Source: Tillus elongatus (lineage: Eukaryota > Arthropoda > Insecta > Coleoptera > Cleridae). From it: 64,000 bases of DNA. Positions within the stretch are counted from its first letter, which is position 1. Every line of letters starts with the position of its first letter. Shown here piece after piece: positions 47,775 to 59,560 of the stretch. The position numbers and the translations under genes are program-made. The DNA lies in contig OZ023267.1 of assembly GCA_964006375.1 (NCBI GenBank), forward strand, positions 36,777,766 to 36,841,765, in the 5' to 3' direction. The notes under the pieces were generated by a model, which ran no database searches, was not told where the DNA came from, and worked only from the letters and a program-made list of their open reading frames with translations.

Positions 47775-48146
47775 TCGTCTTGAGACATTTTATTTCCATA
47801 GCCGGTATTAGATTCAAGTTCTTTGCCTAAATGTTGCCAATTTTGACGTTTAAATCGCAACTTTGACGTTTTGTGAAAAACCCCAATTTATTTTTCTTTA
47901 AATGCCTATAACTTTTTTGTCTTTTAACCTAAAGAGCTAAATTTTGGTATGGGGCTTACCAAATTTGGTTGCCCTTACTTTGTTAATTCCTGAGATATAA
48001 TTTTTTTTCGAAAGAAAACACAAAATTTTCTGGGAAAACCTGGACCGATTTTCCTGGCTAACGAACTTATCCAAGCCATTTGCAAAAGGAAAGTATTCAC
48101 CAAATTTAATCAAAATCGGCCCATTATTTTTTGAGTTATCGGTGTG

Positions 48147-48222
<76 letters not shown>

Positions 48223-48350
48223 AATTTTAAACTGACCCCGGATATGTGTTCTGGGAGGCCTAATTAGCGCTCATTTGAAGAAATTTTTTCAAATTTCAAA
48301 AGTCGGGATCTCCTCATTAGTGAATTTTTTTTTAAGAAAATTCACTAAAA
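47775..48350 (+). mobile_element. GACGCAG/HINE-like copy, 3' half
   Basis: CTTGAGACATTTTATTTCCA onward, AAAGCCAAATTTGGTTGCCC-type middle, AACTTATCCAAGCCATTTGC, (TA)n, tail and hairpin at 48319-48350. The arm is absent. Confidence 0.82.
48151..48215. repeat. (TA)n array of HINE-like copy
   Basis: About 32 units. Confidence 0.97.
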
Positions 48351-48665
48351 TTGTTGAAACCAGATTATGTTGAAAACATTGCTATTAATCTTATGTATCC
48401 ACCCAAACATGTTCAGTAAAGTTTTTTTATAAATATATCTTGCATTTCTTTCGCTATGCGTAGAAAAAAGTCGATAAAGTCCTTATCCGAAACAACCTTC
48501 ACAATTGCCTTTTGACAAATATTGTAACTCTTTTCAAATTGTTTATTGTAGAGGTAAAGTTGTAATATTTAAAATATTCTACCCTTCAAAACTAGCCCTA
48601 ATTTATGTCGGGGAGATACCAACTTTTAATATTTATTAGAGGGCTCAATAAGTTATTTGATCTTT
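48351..48665. other. No recognisable gene
   Basis: Separates two HINE-like copies in opposite orientation, hairpin ends facing each other. Confidence 0.45.
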
Positions 48666-49491
48666 TTAGTGAATTTTCTTTAAAAGTCACTAATGTGGCG
48701 ATCGCGCTTTTGAATTTAAAAAAAATCTTTAAATGAGCGCGAACTGGGCCCATTAGAACACTAATGTCGCAAGAAGAATGTTTTACAAACCCTGAATTCT
48801 AATAAGCTGGAACCGTCGTTGTCCTTCATTTTACTAAAATACTTCTAGAAAATTCATTTGAAACAGACCCTTTCTCTGATGCTTTAGCAGTAGTTTTAGC
48901 TAGAAAGTTTATTGTTTAATGGTATATAATTTTCAGCGCATTTTCGTAAAAAATTCAATAAAGCCTAATATATAGGTTATTATACAAGATACGAAAAAAA
49001 ACGTATACGTTAATTATAGGGTGTCTTGAGCTACATCTTAAAAATATTGTTTACAATCATAGGGTTGGTCGTTGGTGATACAAATTTTCTTTTTTTTTCG
49101 GACACTCCTTATATTATTCCATTTTGCGATTTATAACGAAATATAATTAACGCATGTTTGAAAGAAAAGAAATTCTGGACGCAGCAAGTGCGTTATGGTA
49201 GCGAATTTTCAATAATTGCTTCAAATTTGAATAGCTCAATTTGCTATTAACCTATAAAAGTTCGTTGGTCGGGAAACAAGTTTTTTCGGGAACATTTTAA
49301 GTTCATTTTCGGAAATTTTTTGTACATTTTCAAACAATAAAGTTATTTTGATGAAATATGGTACATTGTCTCGCCTGTACAAGGTTATACTCGTAAGCAA
49401 ATTTGATGCCTGCTTTCTTTAAAATTACACATTTAATATTAAAAACATTTTAATGAAAATTCACTACCATAACGCACTTGCTGCGTCCAGA
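48666..49491 (-). mobile_element. GACGCAG/HINE-like copy lacking (TA)n
   Basis: Hairpin 48666-48692, tail to about 48768 (CCCATTAGAACAC), then directly the arm-proximal middle (AAGAATGTTTTACAAACCC, TTTTAGCTAGAAAGTTTATT), then arm 49175-49491. The (TA)n and the adjacent third of the element are deleted, leaving 826 bp. Confidence 0.85.
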
Positions 49492-49608
49492 CTTCTTAGA
49501 TTTTTAACTGTTATAGAGACAGAGTTTATGATTTAACGAAATTTTCAATCTTTAAAAAAGTTTGAAATTAATTATTTACATAAGACAAGGTATGATATTT
49601 AAATGTAA

Positions 49609-50757
49609 CTAATACTCTAATACTAATACTAATACTAATACTAATGCTAATACTGATACTGATACTGATACTGATACTGATACTGATACTGATACTGATA
49701 CTGATAATGATAATGATAATGATAATGATAATGATAATGATAATGATAATGATAATGATAATGATAATGATAATGATAATGATAATGATTGATAATGATA
49801 ATGATAATGATAATGATAATGATAATGATAATGATAATGATAATGATAATGATAATGATAATGATAATGATAATGATAATGATAATGATAATGATAATGA
49901 TAATGATAATGATAATGATAATGATAATGATAATGATAATGATAATGATAATGATAATGATAATGATAATGATAATGATAATGATAATGATAATGATAAT
50001 GATAATGATAATGATAATGATAATGATAATGATAATGATAATGATAATGATAATGATAATGATAATGATAATGATAATGATAATGATAATGATAATGATA
50101 ATGATAATGATAATGATAATGATAATGATAATGATAATGATAATGATAATGATAATGATAATGATAATGATAATGATAATGATAATGATAATGATAATGA
50201 TAATGATAATGATAATGATAATGATAATGATAATGATAATGATAATGATAATGATAATGATAATGATAATGATAATGATAATGATAATGATAATGATAAT
50301 GATAATGATAATGATACTGATACTGATACTGATACTGATACTGATACTGATACTGATACTGATACTGATACTGATACTGATACTGATACTGATACTGATA
50401 CTGATACTGATACTGATACTGATACTGATACTGATACTGATACTGATACTGATACTGATACTGATACTGATACTGATACTGATACTGATACTGATACTGA
50501 TACTGATACTGATACTGATACTGATACTGATACTGATACTGATACTGATACTGATACTGATACTGATACTGATACTGATACTGATACTGATACTGATACT
50601 GATACTGATACTGATACTGATACTGATACTGATACTGATACTGATACTGATACTGATACTGATACTGATACTGATACTGATACTGATACTGATACTGATA
50701 CTGATACTGATACTGATACTGATACTAATACTAATACTAATACTAATCCTAATCCTT
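49609..50757 (+). repeat. 1.15-kb hexanucleotide array with symmetric variant blocks
   Basis: Order along the strand: (ACTAAT) about 7 units to 49652, (ACTGAT) to about 49702, (AATGAT) 49703-50312 (about 100 units, with one phase slip GATTGATAATG at 49787), (ACTGAT) 50313-50722 (about 68 units), (ACTAAT) then (CCTAAT) to 50757. It has no stop in several frames, which generates meaningless long frames (Asn-Asp, Thr-Asp or Met-Ile dipeptides). Confidence 0.97.
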
Positions 50758-51590
50758 TACAATGTTTAGATACTAATTAACGTTTACATTTAAATTTGGC
50801 ATTGGAATATTATCGGCAACTTTGTATACTTTCGGGACTACGGGTTGGAAAGTTGAACGGTCCGGTTAGATGCAAGTCAAAACTTTGACTTGGGTGCAAG
50901 GTTGGGAACTTGATTTTTAATGACTACGCCGAACTGCCGCAGTTTTACTAACAATAGGGCCCTAAGTAGTTGAATAAATTCTATCACCTGTAACATTTAT
51001 TGCTAATTTATTTTGAGAGCGTCAGTGGTTTGTTGTAATATTTGTACCTTATTGGATACCTGTGGGAATGAAAGAGTTGTGAAAAAAAATATACGCATGT
51101 TACTTGATTGATTTTCCGTGAAAAGCCGACACGAGTTTGCGTAGATAATTTATAAAATTTTGTTTTGCATGTTTTATTTGAAGTCTTCACATGAGCGAAG
51201 TGTTTACGTTTTACATTACATTAGAACATAATTATGTTGGACAAATTATCCAGAGTATGTGTAGAAGTATGTAGCGGATTTCTTGGAAAAATTCATTTAA
51301 AGACATTAAGATGTACTTTTTTAGGATTTTTTTTTAAATGTCATATTTCAAAAACAATTGAATTTCGGATGAGGCATGCTAGGCTCACATTGCTCCTGTT
51401 ATTCTCTAACTTGCTCATGTCGATCTTTGAAAGAATGTATTTAAGTCTATCACAGAGTAAAACGCATTATCGATCAGATAATTCTTCACTGTCGCTATAA
51501 ATTTCCCTCTTGATAGATCTCTTATTTTTTTGAGAAGACAATGCTGTGATGGTTGATTCCCATTTGGACTCTAGTATATATAATATACTA
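50758..51590. other. No recognisable gene
   Basis: The 88-codon frame at 51234 (+) and 60-codon frame at 51008 (-) show no motif I recognise. Confidence 0.4.
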
Positions 51591-51655
51591 AGTGAAGATT
51601 GGAACCTGTTATGAGCACTGATAAGTACACTTGGAGAACCCAAATTTAAAGTCTT

Positions 51656-51690
51656 GACGATTGTTTCACTAACATCGTTAGCGTCATCAG
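51656..51690 (-). ncRNA. hammerhead-like motif
   Basis: CTGATGA, C, GCTAAC GA TGTTAGT (stem II), GAAAC AATC GTC. Two-pair stem III (AC with GU) and GTC triplet. Stem I poorly formed. Confidence 0.5.
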
Positions 51691-51724
51691 AGGATGAAAA
51701 TTTCTTTCATGAATTGATCATCGG

Positions 51725-51759
51725 CTGATGACGCTAACCTTGTTAGTGTAACGATCGTC
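51725..51759 (+). ncRNA. hammerhead-like motif
   Basis: CTGATGA, C, GCTAAC CTT GTTAGT, GTAAC (GAAAC mutated), GATC, GTC. The core change makes it likely inactive. Confidence 0.45.
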
Positions 51760-51815
51760 AGCTCTTTAAGAAGATGTGTTGTAGTGATTTGGTTCTGCAA
51801 GTGTACTTAACATAT

Positions 51816-52230
51816 AATATATCAAACAAGGTAACTTTAATCGATTGATTGTCAAAACATTTATTGATCCTTCAATGCCTACTCTGCTTTATGGACTAGC
51901 CTGTCAGAAAGTTGCCTGAAATAGTAATTCAATGTCTATCTTTTCTGAACTCGTTCGTAGACAAAAACTCTATACATTATTTACAAATGAAATTGAGTAG
52001 GGTTAAGCCGTAAAATATTCCGTATGTTTATTTAATTTCAGTAGCAAGTAAAAGTGCCTTCGGCACTTTCTGAGTAATTCTAGAAAGTTAACACAACTGC
52101 TAGTGAGTAGTTAATTTAATCCCGAAGAAAAGCTAACTAACAAAATCTTTTATTTCTGGATAAGGTAGCTTCATTTATTGGATGTTTCTAAATAAAACGG
52201 ATTACTTACATTTGCAAACAAAAAAAGTTC
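51816..52230. other. No recognisable gene
   Basis: IDPSMPTLLYGLACQ near 51860-51905 faintly resembles a LINE RT C-terminal box, too short to call. AAAGTGCCTTCGGCACTTTC at 52051 is a strong hairpin. Confidence 0.35.
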
Positions 52231-52815
52231 GGGACGCAGGATGTGCGTTATAATAGTGAATTTTCATAAGAATTGTACACTATTGGTACGACATATTATT
52301 AAAACTAATACTTTAAATTTTAATGGACCATGGAGATCGGTTTTAGAGGTCTTAATTCGCGGTTATTTAAAGTTATATAAAGAAGCTAGAAAATTCAAAC
52401 TTGATAGGTATATGTAAGTACTGCAACCCTTTAAAAAAAAGTTTTTTACCAATGTTATTAAACTTAACTTTCTAGAAGAAAATTAAATTATTTACAAAAA
52501 GAAATGTACTTGCCAAATTATAAACGTGGCAGGTACTTTTCTTATTAATCGCTTCGATGATTTTGTTTTAGTGAAGCCTATGTAACTAGCTTTTTGCAAA
52601 CAAAACAACGAAATAAATAAGGGTTTTTTAAAACAAATTTGTAGTTATCCGCCAAGCTTATTTTGTTAGTTTTTAAAAATTTTGTAGCCACGCTGTTTTC
52701 ATATAGGTTTCTACTACGTATCAAAATTGAGATTTTAGCGTAATGGGAAATTGATTTACCGCATTAGAAATATCTTTAAGAAAATTCGCTACCATAATGC
52801 ACTTGCTGTACCCAG
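52231..52815. mobile_element. GACGCAG/HINE-like arm pair, diverged
   Basis: GGGACGCAGGATGTGCGTTA at the left and TAATGCACTTGCTGTACCC at the right, both with the adjacent AGTGAATTTTCAT / AAATTCGCTACC. 585 bp, so longer than the usual 300-bp arm; the interior differs (TTTTAATGGACCATGGAG). Old or a sub-family. Confidence 0.6.
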
Positions 52816-53084
52816 AATATTTTCGGCACTTATTTACTATTTCTGTATCCATACTTTTTGAAAATGATAAAAATAAAATATTGTAGCTCTCCATATGAGA
52901 CTGACAAACAAGGCAATCGCAAATTCACTTTTGGAAAAATATTTTAGACAAATGAAATGATGTAACAGTTAAAAATAAATTTAGGAACTTATCAAACACA
53001 TGTCCCTGAATATTTTGTTTTCTAAAAGACGTATTCGTTTGAAAATCTTGGTTTGCTGCTTCGTCGTATTTTTCCCCTTCCCCT

Positions 53085-53172
53085 TCCCTACTCCCACCCC
53101 CATCCCAATTCCTCCTCCCGTTCTCCTTCCCTTACCCCTTTCCTCTCCCCATCCCTTTCCCCTGCCCCTCTC
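53085..53172 (+). repeat. C-rich polypyrimidine tract
   Basis: Almost pure C/T for about 88 bases (CCCCTTCCCCTTCCCTACTC onwards). G-rich on the minus strand with many GGG/GGGG runs. Confidence 0.9.
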
Positions 53173-53225
53173 TACAATCATCTTCAATGCATAAACAAGA
53201 AAAAGTCTGAAATATGATTTACTTT

Positions 53226-53344
53226 TAGTGAATGTTCTTTAAAAAAATTCACTAAGACGAGATGGCGACTTTTGAATTTTGAAACAATTTCTTCAAATTA
53301 GCGCAACCTAGGACCTCTAGCACCCGGATCCCGGGTCAGTTTTA

Positions 53345-53430
<86 letters not shown>

Positions 53431-53595
53431 GTCTGTGTGTGTCACACCGATAACTCAAAAAATAATGGGCGCATTTTAATCAAATTTGGTGAGTACCTTC
53501 CATTTGCAAGTGGCTTGGATAAGTCCGTTAGCCAGGAAAATCGGCCCAAGTTTTCTTGGAAATTTTTGTGTGTTGTTTTTGGGAAAAATTTGTAT
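53226..53595 (-). mobile_element. GACGCAG/HINE-like copy, arm side truncated
   Basis: Hairpin at 53226-53254, tail, (TA)n, then CACACCGATAACTCAAAA, TTAGCCAGGAAAATCGG. It stops at TTTGTAT (53595) where CAGGCGTATCTTTG, an inverted piece of the next transposon's TIR, begins. Confidence 0.82.
53348..53428. repeat. (TA)n array of HINE-like copy
   Basis: About 40 units, then CTGTCTGTGTGTG. Confidence 0.97.
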
Positions 53596-53607
53596 CAGGC
53601 GTATCTT

Positions 53608-53609
<2 letters not shown>

Positions 53610-53676
<67 letters not shown>
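53610..53676. repeat. (TA)n array abutting a TIR
   Basis: About 33 units in the loop of an inverted repeat CAGGCGTATCTTTG (53596-53609) / CAAAGATACGCCTG (53695-53708). Confidence 0.97.
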
Positions 53677-53680
<4 letters not shown>

Positions 53681-54086
53681 TGACACACTTAAGACAAAGA
53701 TACGCCTGTATTTTCTTTATTTTTCGACATAGCGATTTCAATTTTTGTACAGATGTAAAACGTCATTAGACTGTTTAAACAGCCTACCCATTCAAATGTC
53801 AACCCAGCCTACTATGATTACAGGACTAGGGCCGGTTCTCTATATTTCGCGATGCGTTAGAGATGTCAAAAAAGATTACTTTGAAAAGGTATTCAGAATT
53901 CAATTCTAACTGCAGATACCAACTTTCAAGTCAAAATTCGAATTTTTACTTTTTTGTAAATTTTTAGACAAATTAGTCCAAATTTTTCATCAGATTTAAC
54001 AGGTAGATTACCATGGAAACAAATTAGCACCTTGAAAATATTCCGATAATTGTCAAATTGGCATTAACTGTGAGTCTGTCGGCAAA

Positions 54087-55080
54087 ATGTCTGTTGAACG
54101 TCCCAGTGAAAGAGAAAAAATTGAATTAATAAGATTGTTTGGTGATGGTGTTCGAAATAGCAGAGAAGTTGCTGATGAATTCAATCGGAGACATCCACAT
54201 AGAAATCCAGTTAGGCGCGGAACTGCAGCAGCTCTGAATGAACGATTTTCTCAAACCGGAAGTGTGGTGAACAATATCTCGGCTGTTAGAAATCGAAGAA
54301 GTAGTGATGATAGCATAATCTTGGCTTCAACTCAAGCCAATCTCCAGATGAGTTTACATCAAAGGGCTGTTGATGCCTTGTGCGTCATAAAATAAAGCCT
54401 TTTAAGTCAAAGTTTATGCACCCGTTGAGAAAAGGTGATGATCTGAAATGATTAGATTAATCCCTTTGGGCCCAAGGTAATTTTCTGAATGATAAGAAAC
54501 TTTTAAGTAAAATTTTATTTACGGACGAGGCAACATTCACTACCAATTGAATAGTATCTGCCCAAAATTCTAGATATTAGTCTGCTGAAACCCCTCACTG
54601 GGTTATCAATTGTAAAGCCCAGTATTCACAAAAAGTTAATACGTGATGTGAAATTTTAGGGGATACAATAACTGGTCCTTTTTTGACAACACCTTGAACG
54701 CAGATCAATTGCTTCATTTTTTAATAATTAATTATGGAAGTGTATCGAAGATATGCCTATCAACGTGATATGTATTTTCTATTAGACGGTGCATCCATTC
54801 ACAACTCACAGTTAGTCGGATTGGCAGGAATAGTCCTTTGGAACAGTGGCCTCCTCGATCTGCTCACATTACGCCACTAGAGTTCTATTTCTGGGGTTCT
54901 GTTTAGAATAAGGTGTACAAAAAAGGCCCCAAAGTTGCGAGGAACTTTGCGAGAAAATAAGGCAGGCTTGCCGTGAAATAAATATAGCAGAACTGAGAAA
55001 AGTTGCCAGCAATAATCGTAAACGGATCTAAAATTGCATCAGGCTTGAAGGTGGGCTAGTTGAAGCAGGCTACATTTAAT
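54087..55080 (+). pseudogene. mariner/DUF4817-like transposase, decayed
   Basis: Start ATG 54087: SVERPSEREKIELIRLFGDG, then NSREVADEFNRRHPHRNPVR (HTH) and LNERFSQTGSV, open to 54395. Afterwards only traces: FTDEATFT-like near 54518 (first D), DGASIHNSQLVG (second D region, 54788-54825), WPPRSAHIT-like near 54843-54870. Frameshifts and stops throughout. Belongs to the TIRs around it. Confidence 0.75.
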
Positions 55081-55342
55081 AATTTTATATTCAATTTAAT
55101 CGTACTTTTGTTAGAGTTTATGTTTAAGTTGCGTTGAAGAAATCACGTACCATTGTTTTTTTTTTGATATTGACGATGTTTGTTGTTTCCATGGCAATCT
55201 ACCTTTTGAAATCTGATAAAGAATTTGGATTCCAAAAATTTACAAAAAAGTAAAAATGTTAATTTTGACTTGAAACTCGGTATCTGCAGTTAGAATCAAA
55301 TTCTGAATAACTTATTGGAGTAACTTTTTTTTTGATATCTCT

Positions 55343-57101
55343 AGGTTAGGTTAGGTTAGGTTTGTATGTGAGTGGTCCATATCGGACCTTCCACCGCGAC
55401 CAAAGGTCTATTGTGGCTCACGCCTAATGTTTATATTTCGCCCAACAAATCCAGCCTCCTACAGAGGTCGACAACCTTTGTGGGCGAAAGTCGATCCAGA
55501 TCCTCTGGAGCAAGCTTTACCTTGCCAAAGAGCAGGTGTCTAGTCCTATCCGCTGCCGGACAGGAACACAGCACGTGCTCTGCTGTTTCGTCACTCTCCA
55601 TACACAGCCGGCACTCGGTCTCCTGACCGATCCCAATACGGTGCATGTGATGCCGCAAGCGGCAGTGTCCTGTATATAGGCCGACTAGAGTTCTCAGTTG
55701 TTGTCTGTTCAGCTCTAGTAGTTTCTTAGCCCTTGACTCAGACAGGCCATTTATGAAGGCCTTAGAGTGAGCTAATCCTGGAAGATTTTGCCAATATTGA
55801 ATTGTCCTTCTATCTGTCCAGGTCTTTAAGGTGCGTTTTGCTGTGCAAGATGTTATTCCCAGCACCGGTTCTGGTCCGATAAAGTCGCACTCGGCACCAC
55901 TCCTGGCAAGCGCGTCTGCCGCAACGTTGCCATCATGGTCCGAGTGACCCGGTATCCAGACCAGCGACACCTCATTACAGCTGCCCAATTCGTTAAGGGC
56001 AGATTTACAACTCCATACCGTCTTTGAATTGCACCGGTAGGAACCAAGAGCCTTTATTGCAGCTTGGCTATCTGCATATATCTTTATCGATTTGTTTGTG
56101 CATAGGTCCTTTAAACTTTCCCTTGCACACATCTCGATGGCATAAACTTCTGCCTGGTGTATGGTTGCGTACTTGCCGAGACTAGCTGATAGTCTAGCAT
56201 CGGTGCTGCCCCCATAAGCGCCGGCTCCTACTCCCATATTGGTTTTGGAGCCGTCAGAGTACCAGCAGAGGTCCGCTCTCAACAGGGTCGATTGGTTCCG
56301 GTCCCAGTCCTCCCTTTCCGGGAGGACGGTCTTGAAAGACAGATCTCTGCTGATTTTTGTAGGCATCAAGTCTGAGACCATTCCCAGAATCCCGTGACAA
56401 TCACTGTCATCATGGAGTCCGGTCCCCCTAAGACGGATTTCCCTCGGCATATTATCTGCCGTTTGTTTTAGTCTGTACGTTGTCCACCTCGCCACCCTCT
56501 CCACCCATATGTGAAGGGGGGGGGTATTGAGGAGGACCTCCAGAGCGGCTGATGGTGCGGTGCTTATCGCTCCCGTTATCATCAGACAAGCTTGTCTCTG
56601 TAGATGAGCCAGTTTGGTCCTCGCGATACCACGAAGTACCCTTGGCCACCAAACTATGGCTCCATATGTTATCATGGGCCTGATAACCACTACATAGAGC
56701 CAGTACACCTGTTGGGGGTTTGTTCCCCAGTTGTTACCACAGATTCTCCGGTAGGTCCACAGGGACATTTTAGCCCTGCGGATAACATTTTCTAACTGTA
56801 TGTCCCAGTTGAGCTTCTTATCTAGGGTAACTCCCAGATATTTTGCTTGGTCCGAAAATGGAATATTTTCCCCCATAAGAGTAGGTGGTTTTAATTTGTC
56901 CAACCTTCTTTTTCTGGTGAACGGGACAATGATCGTTTTGCGAGGGTTCACAGACATCTGTTCCCTACGGCACCAATCATTGACTACATTTAGTGCTTCT
57001 TGAAGAGTACTAGACAGTTCCTCCTCAGATTTGCCTCTAACCATTATGACGAGATCATCCGCATACGCCTGGACCTCAACCTCCCAGAGTCCGATATCTC
57101 T
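55343..57101 (-). CDS. RNase H-bearing LINE (I/LOA/R1-type), 5'-truncated but uninterrupted
   Basis: An unbroken frame from 57173 to 55431; the LINE part starts at about 57101. Seen: EVEVQAYADDLVIMVRG (catalytic YADD), MSVNPRKTIIVPF and KYLGVTLDKKLNW (thumb), RPMITYGAIVWWP; then RNase H: LCWYSDGSKTNMGVGAGAYG (D), IHQAEVYAIEMC (E), IKIYADSQAAIKAL (D), WIPGHSDHDGNVAADALARS (H and D), all catalytic residues present; then C-terminal CRLCMESDETAEHVLCSC (CCHC knuckle). The first 25 codons come from transposon TIR. RT fingers and endonuclease are missing, so not autonomous. 3' end: on the minus strand (CCTAA)n. Flanks AGAGATACC / AGAGATATC (57102-57110, 55334-55342) are the target duplication. The lack of stops suggests a young insertion. 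Confidence 0.9.
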
Positions 57102-57298
57102 GGTATCTCTAACGCATCGCGAAATATAGAGAACCGGCCCTATTCCTGAAATCATAGTAGGCTGGCTTGACATCTGACATTTGAAGTGGGTAGGCTATTC
57201 AAACAGACTAATGACATTGTACATCTGTACAAAAAATGAAATCGCTGTCTCTAAAAAAAACGAAAATACAGGCGTGTCTTCATCTTAAGTGTGTCACA

Positions 57299-57528
<230 letters not shown>

Positions 57529-58130
57529 GGGTATTTACTTTAACGTTGCATGATTTGCGCAAGAGTTAGACTCGATGCAGTGCAAATGAGTGATGCAATA
57601 TTTTTAAGTAGATTACAGATCTAACACAGTTCATTTATATTGGTGGCACCATTTCGATAAGAGCATTCCCATTATTTTTTTCATGAATGCTAAAACTCAT
57701 TTTTGCAGAAACTTCTACTTCCATATCATAAGTTTTAGTTGCATTTATAATTGCAGACGCAGTAAAAATTGGTTTCGTAAAAGATAACTCGAAACGTCTT
57801 CGCTTTTATATCATAACAAAGCTAATCCTGGAATCATTTTGCTATGTTCTAGTTGTAAAAGAGCAACGCTGCTGCGTTTAAATTTACTGATGCACATTTA
57901 CGAGGAGGTATTGGAAACTACTTAGCCTATAATATAAAACGAAATAACTTTTTAAAGCAAAATTTTATTTAACCATTATAATCTCCTCTACGATTGACAC
58001 ATGTAGCAGAACGTTTATAAAGCAACTCTAAACTATTTAAAGATTATTTTTCTTGATCTTCAGACTACTCCACATGAATGACTTTGTTGTTTATCGAAAA
58101 TCGTTTACCTTTCAAATATTTTTTTACGTT
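57529..58130. other. No recognisable gene
   Basis: AT-rich, no motif. Confidence 0.45.
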
Positions 58131-59336
58131 TAAATTATGGAATAAATTCATTGAAATTAGGGCGATTTGTGTGTTAAAGAAATGCTTGGACATGTCAATT
58201 CTAGTTTTCCAAAATACAGCTTTGTATAAAATTTACGTTTCTTCCAACCCTGACTTTCAAATATGACGCCATCGACATTTATTTAAATGACGACCCCCGT
58301 TTTTCAATTTGATAGATCATTGAATTGTCTACACGGTACCCTCAAAATTTAGATCCCTTATATTGTTAAATTTTCGAACGAAAGTCATTTATTTAAAGGG
58401 TGGAAAATATAAACTCTACATATTCAAAACAGCAATTAAAAGTAAATAAATCCTCATTGGATGACTGAAGCACGTACACAACATCCTCGTAAAGTTAAAG
58501 TGTGGGCAGGAATAGCCCACGATAGAATCATGGGTCCTTTCTTCCTCAACGAAACTCTCACAGAGCAGCGATATAATAATTTTCTAATGAATAAGCTTAT
58601 TCCTGCTCTTTGCGGCAAGTTTTGCAAATGAAGATTATCCTGATTTACCAAGTGGTGATATTTGGTTTCAGCAAAACGGTGGACCTCTGCACTTTGCCAC
58701 GTCCTGTTCGCGCGTTTTTAAATGACTGCTTTCTGACAGGTTGATTACTAGGCGAGGACAAATAGAGTGCCCCCCCTGGTCCCCAGATCTAACGTCACGA
58801 TATTTTTGTGGTGGTATTTAAAATCAAATATCTACGTTAACAAACCAAATAACCCAGTAGATTTGAAAAACCGAATTAGGTATGAAATGAGTTGAATTAG
58901 CCTTGACGTCATTCGCAACGTACAAGAGGATTATGTTAACAGATTTGCTTATTGTCAAGAAGTCGGTGGATTGCAATTCAAAACTATACTTGAAGGAAAC
59001 AATACTTTAATTTGTTGAATAAGAGCCTTTATCTTTTGATTGTTATGAATAGGGTTTGTTTTCCATTCTTTAAATGACTTTTATTCGGGAATTTAACAAT
59101 GTAAGGTACCAAAATTTTGATGGTACCTTGTAGGCAACTTAATGATCTATGATAATAAAAATCGGGGCTGTCATTTGAAAAAAAATGTCGATGACGTCAT
59201 AGTGAAAAGCAGGACTGGGATAAACGTGAATTTTATGCAAAAATGTGTATTTGGGAAAACTAGAATTGACGTGTCCGAGAATTTCGTCAACACACAAATC
59301 GCCCTAATTTCAATGAATTTATTCCATAATTTTGCC

Positions 59337-59340
<4 letters not shown>
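58131..59340 (+). mobile_element. mariner-like element with about 190-bp TIRs
   Basis: AAATTATGGAATAAATTCAT at 58132 and its complement ending near 59335; similarity continues through CAATTTTAGTTTTCC-like and the CATCGACAT / ATGTCGATG block (58270, 59186). The right TIR reaches 8 bases farther (to GCCACTTT) than the left, so the left tip is lost. The right end abuts (TA)n. Confidence 0.7.
58458..59010 (+). pseudogene. DUF4817-like transposase, catalytic part
   Basis: WMTEARTQHPRKVKVWAGIA (58459), RIMGPFFLNETLTEQRYNNF, then a frameshift near 58615, DIWFQQNGGPLHFAT (second-D box with D changed to N), a shifted IECPPWSPDLT (third-D box, 58760-58795), LKNRIRYEMS and FAYCQEVGGLQF. The N-terminal HTH and first D are missing. 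The D-to-N change alone would abolish catalysis. Confidence 0.8.
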
Positions 59341-59405
<65 letters not shown>

Positions 59406-59409
59406 TATA
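59341..59409. repeat. (TA)n array between two TIR ends
   Basis: About 34 units with one AA slip at 59399. Left neighbour is the element ending at 59340, right neighbour begins ATGTGTCCAAGATAAGG. Confidence 0.97.
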
Positions 59410-59560
59410 ATGTGTCCAAGATAAGGAGGGCCACTATGGGGGGATCTCAAAATGGTAGCAGATTCAGATTTGGTTAAATGGAAAAAAAGTTGCGCACTCA
59501 AAAGCCCAACAAATTGGCGGTTAGTCATCTCTGAATTTTTGTTTGGATAATTTCGATTCT

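Larger units (their letters stand above)
51597..51815. repeat. small palindrome of two PLE terminal pieces
   Basis: Left arm (51597-51700, minus orientation) and right arm (51718-51815, plus orientation) both contain CTGATGACGCTAAC, TTAGTG and GGTTCT(C/G)CAAGTGTACTTA. Each arm carries one hammerhead-like motif. Confidence 0.75.

Noticed and set aside
49644..50780. 378-codon frame of Asn-Asp/Thr-Asp dipeptides and a 326-codon Met-Ile frame
   Set aside because: Products of the hexanucleotide array in different frames; nothing outside the repeat.
52051..52070. Rho-independent-type terminator hairpin AAAGTGCC/GGCACTTT
   Set aside because: A good hairpin, but in a eukaryotic context without a following T run or gene; noted only as structure.
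55343..55362. Interstitial telomere (TTAGG)n
   Set aside because: Only three to four units, placed exactly at a LINE 3' end next to its target duplication; explained as the LINE tail.
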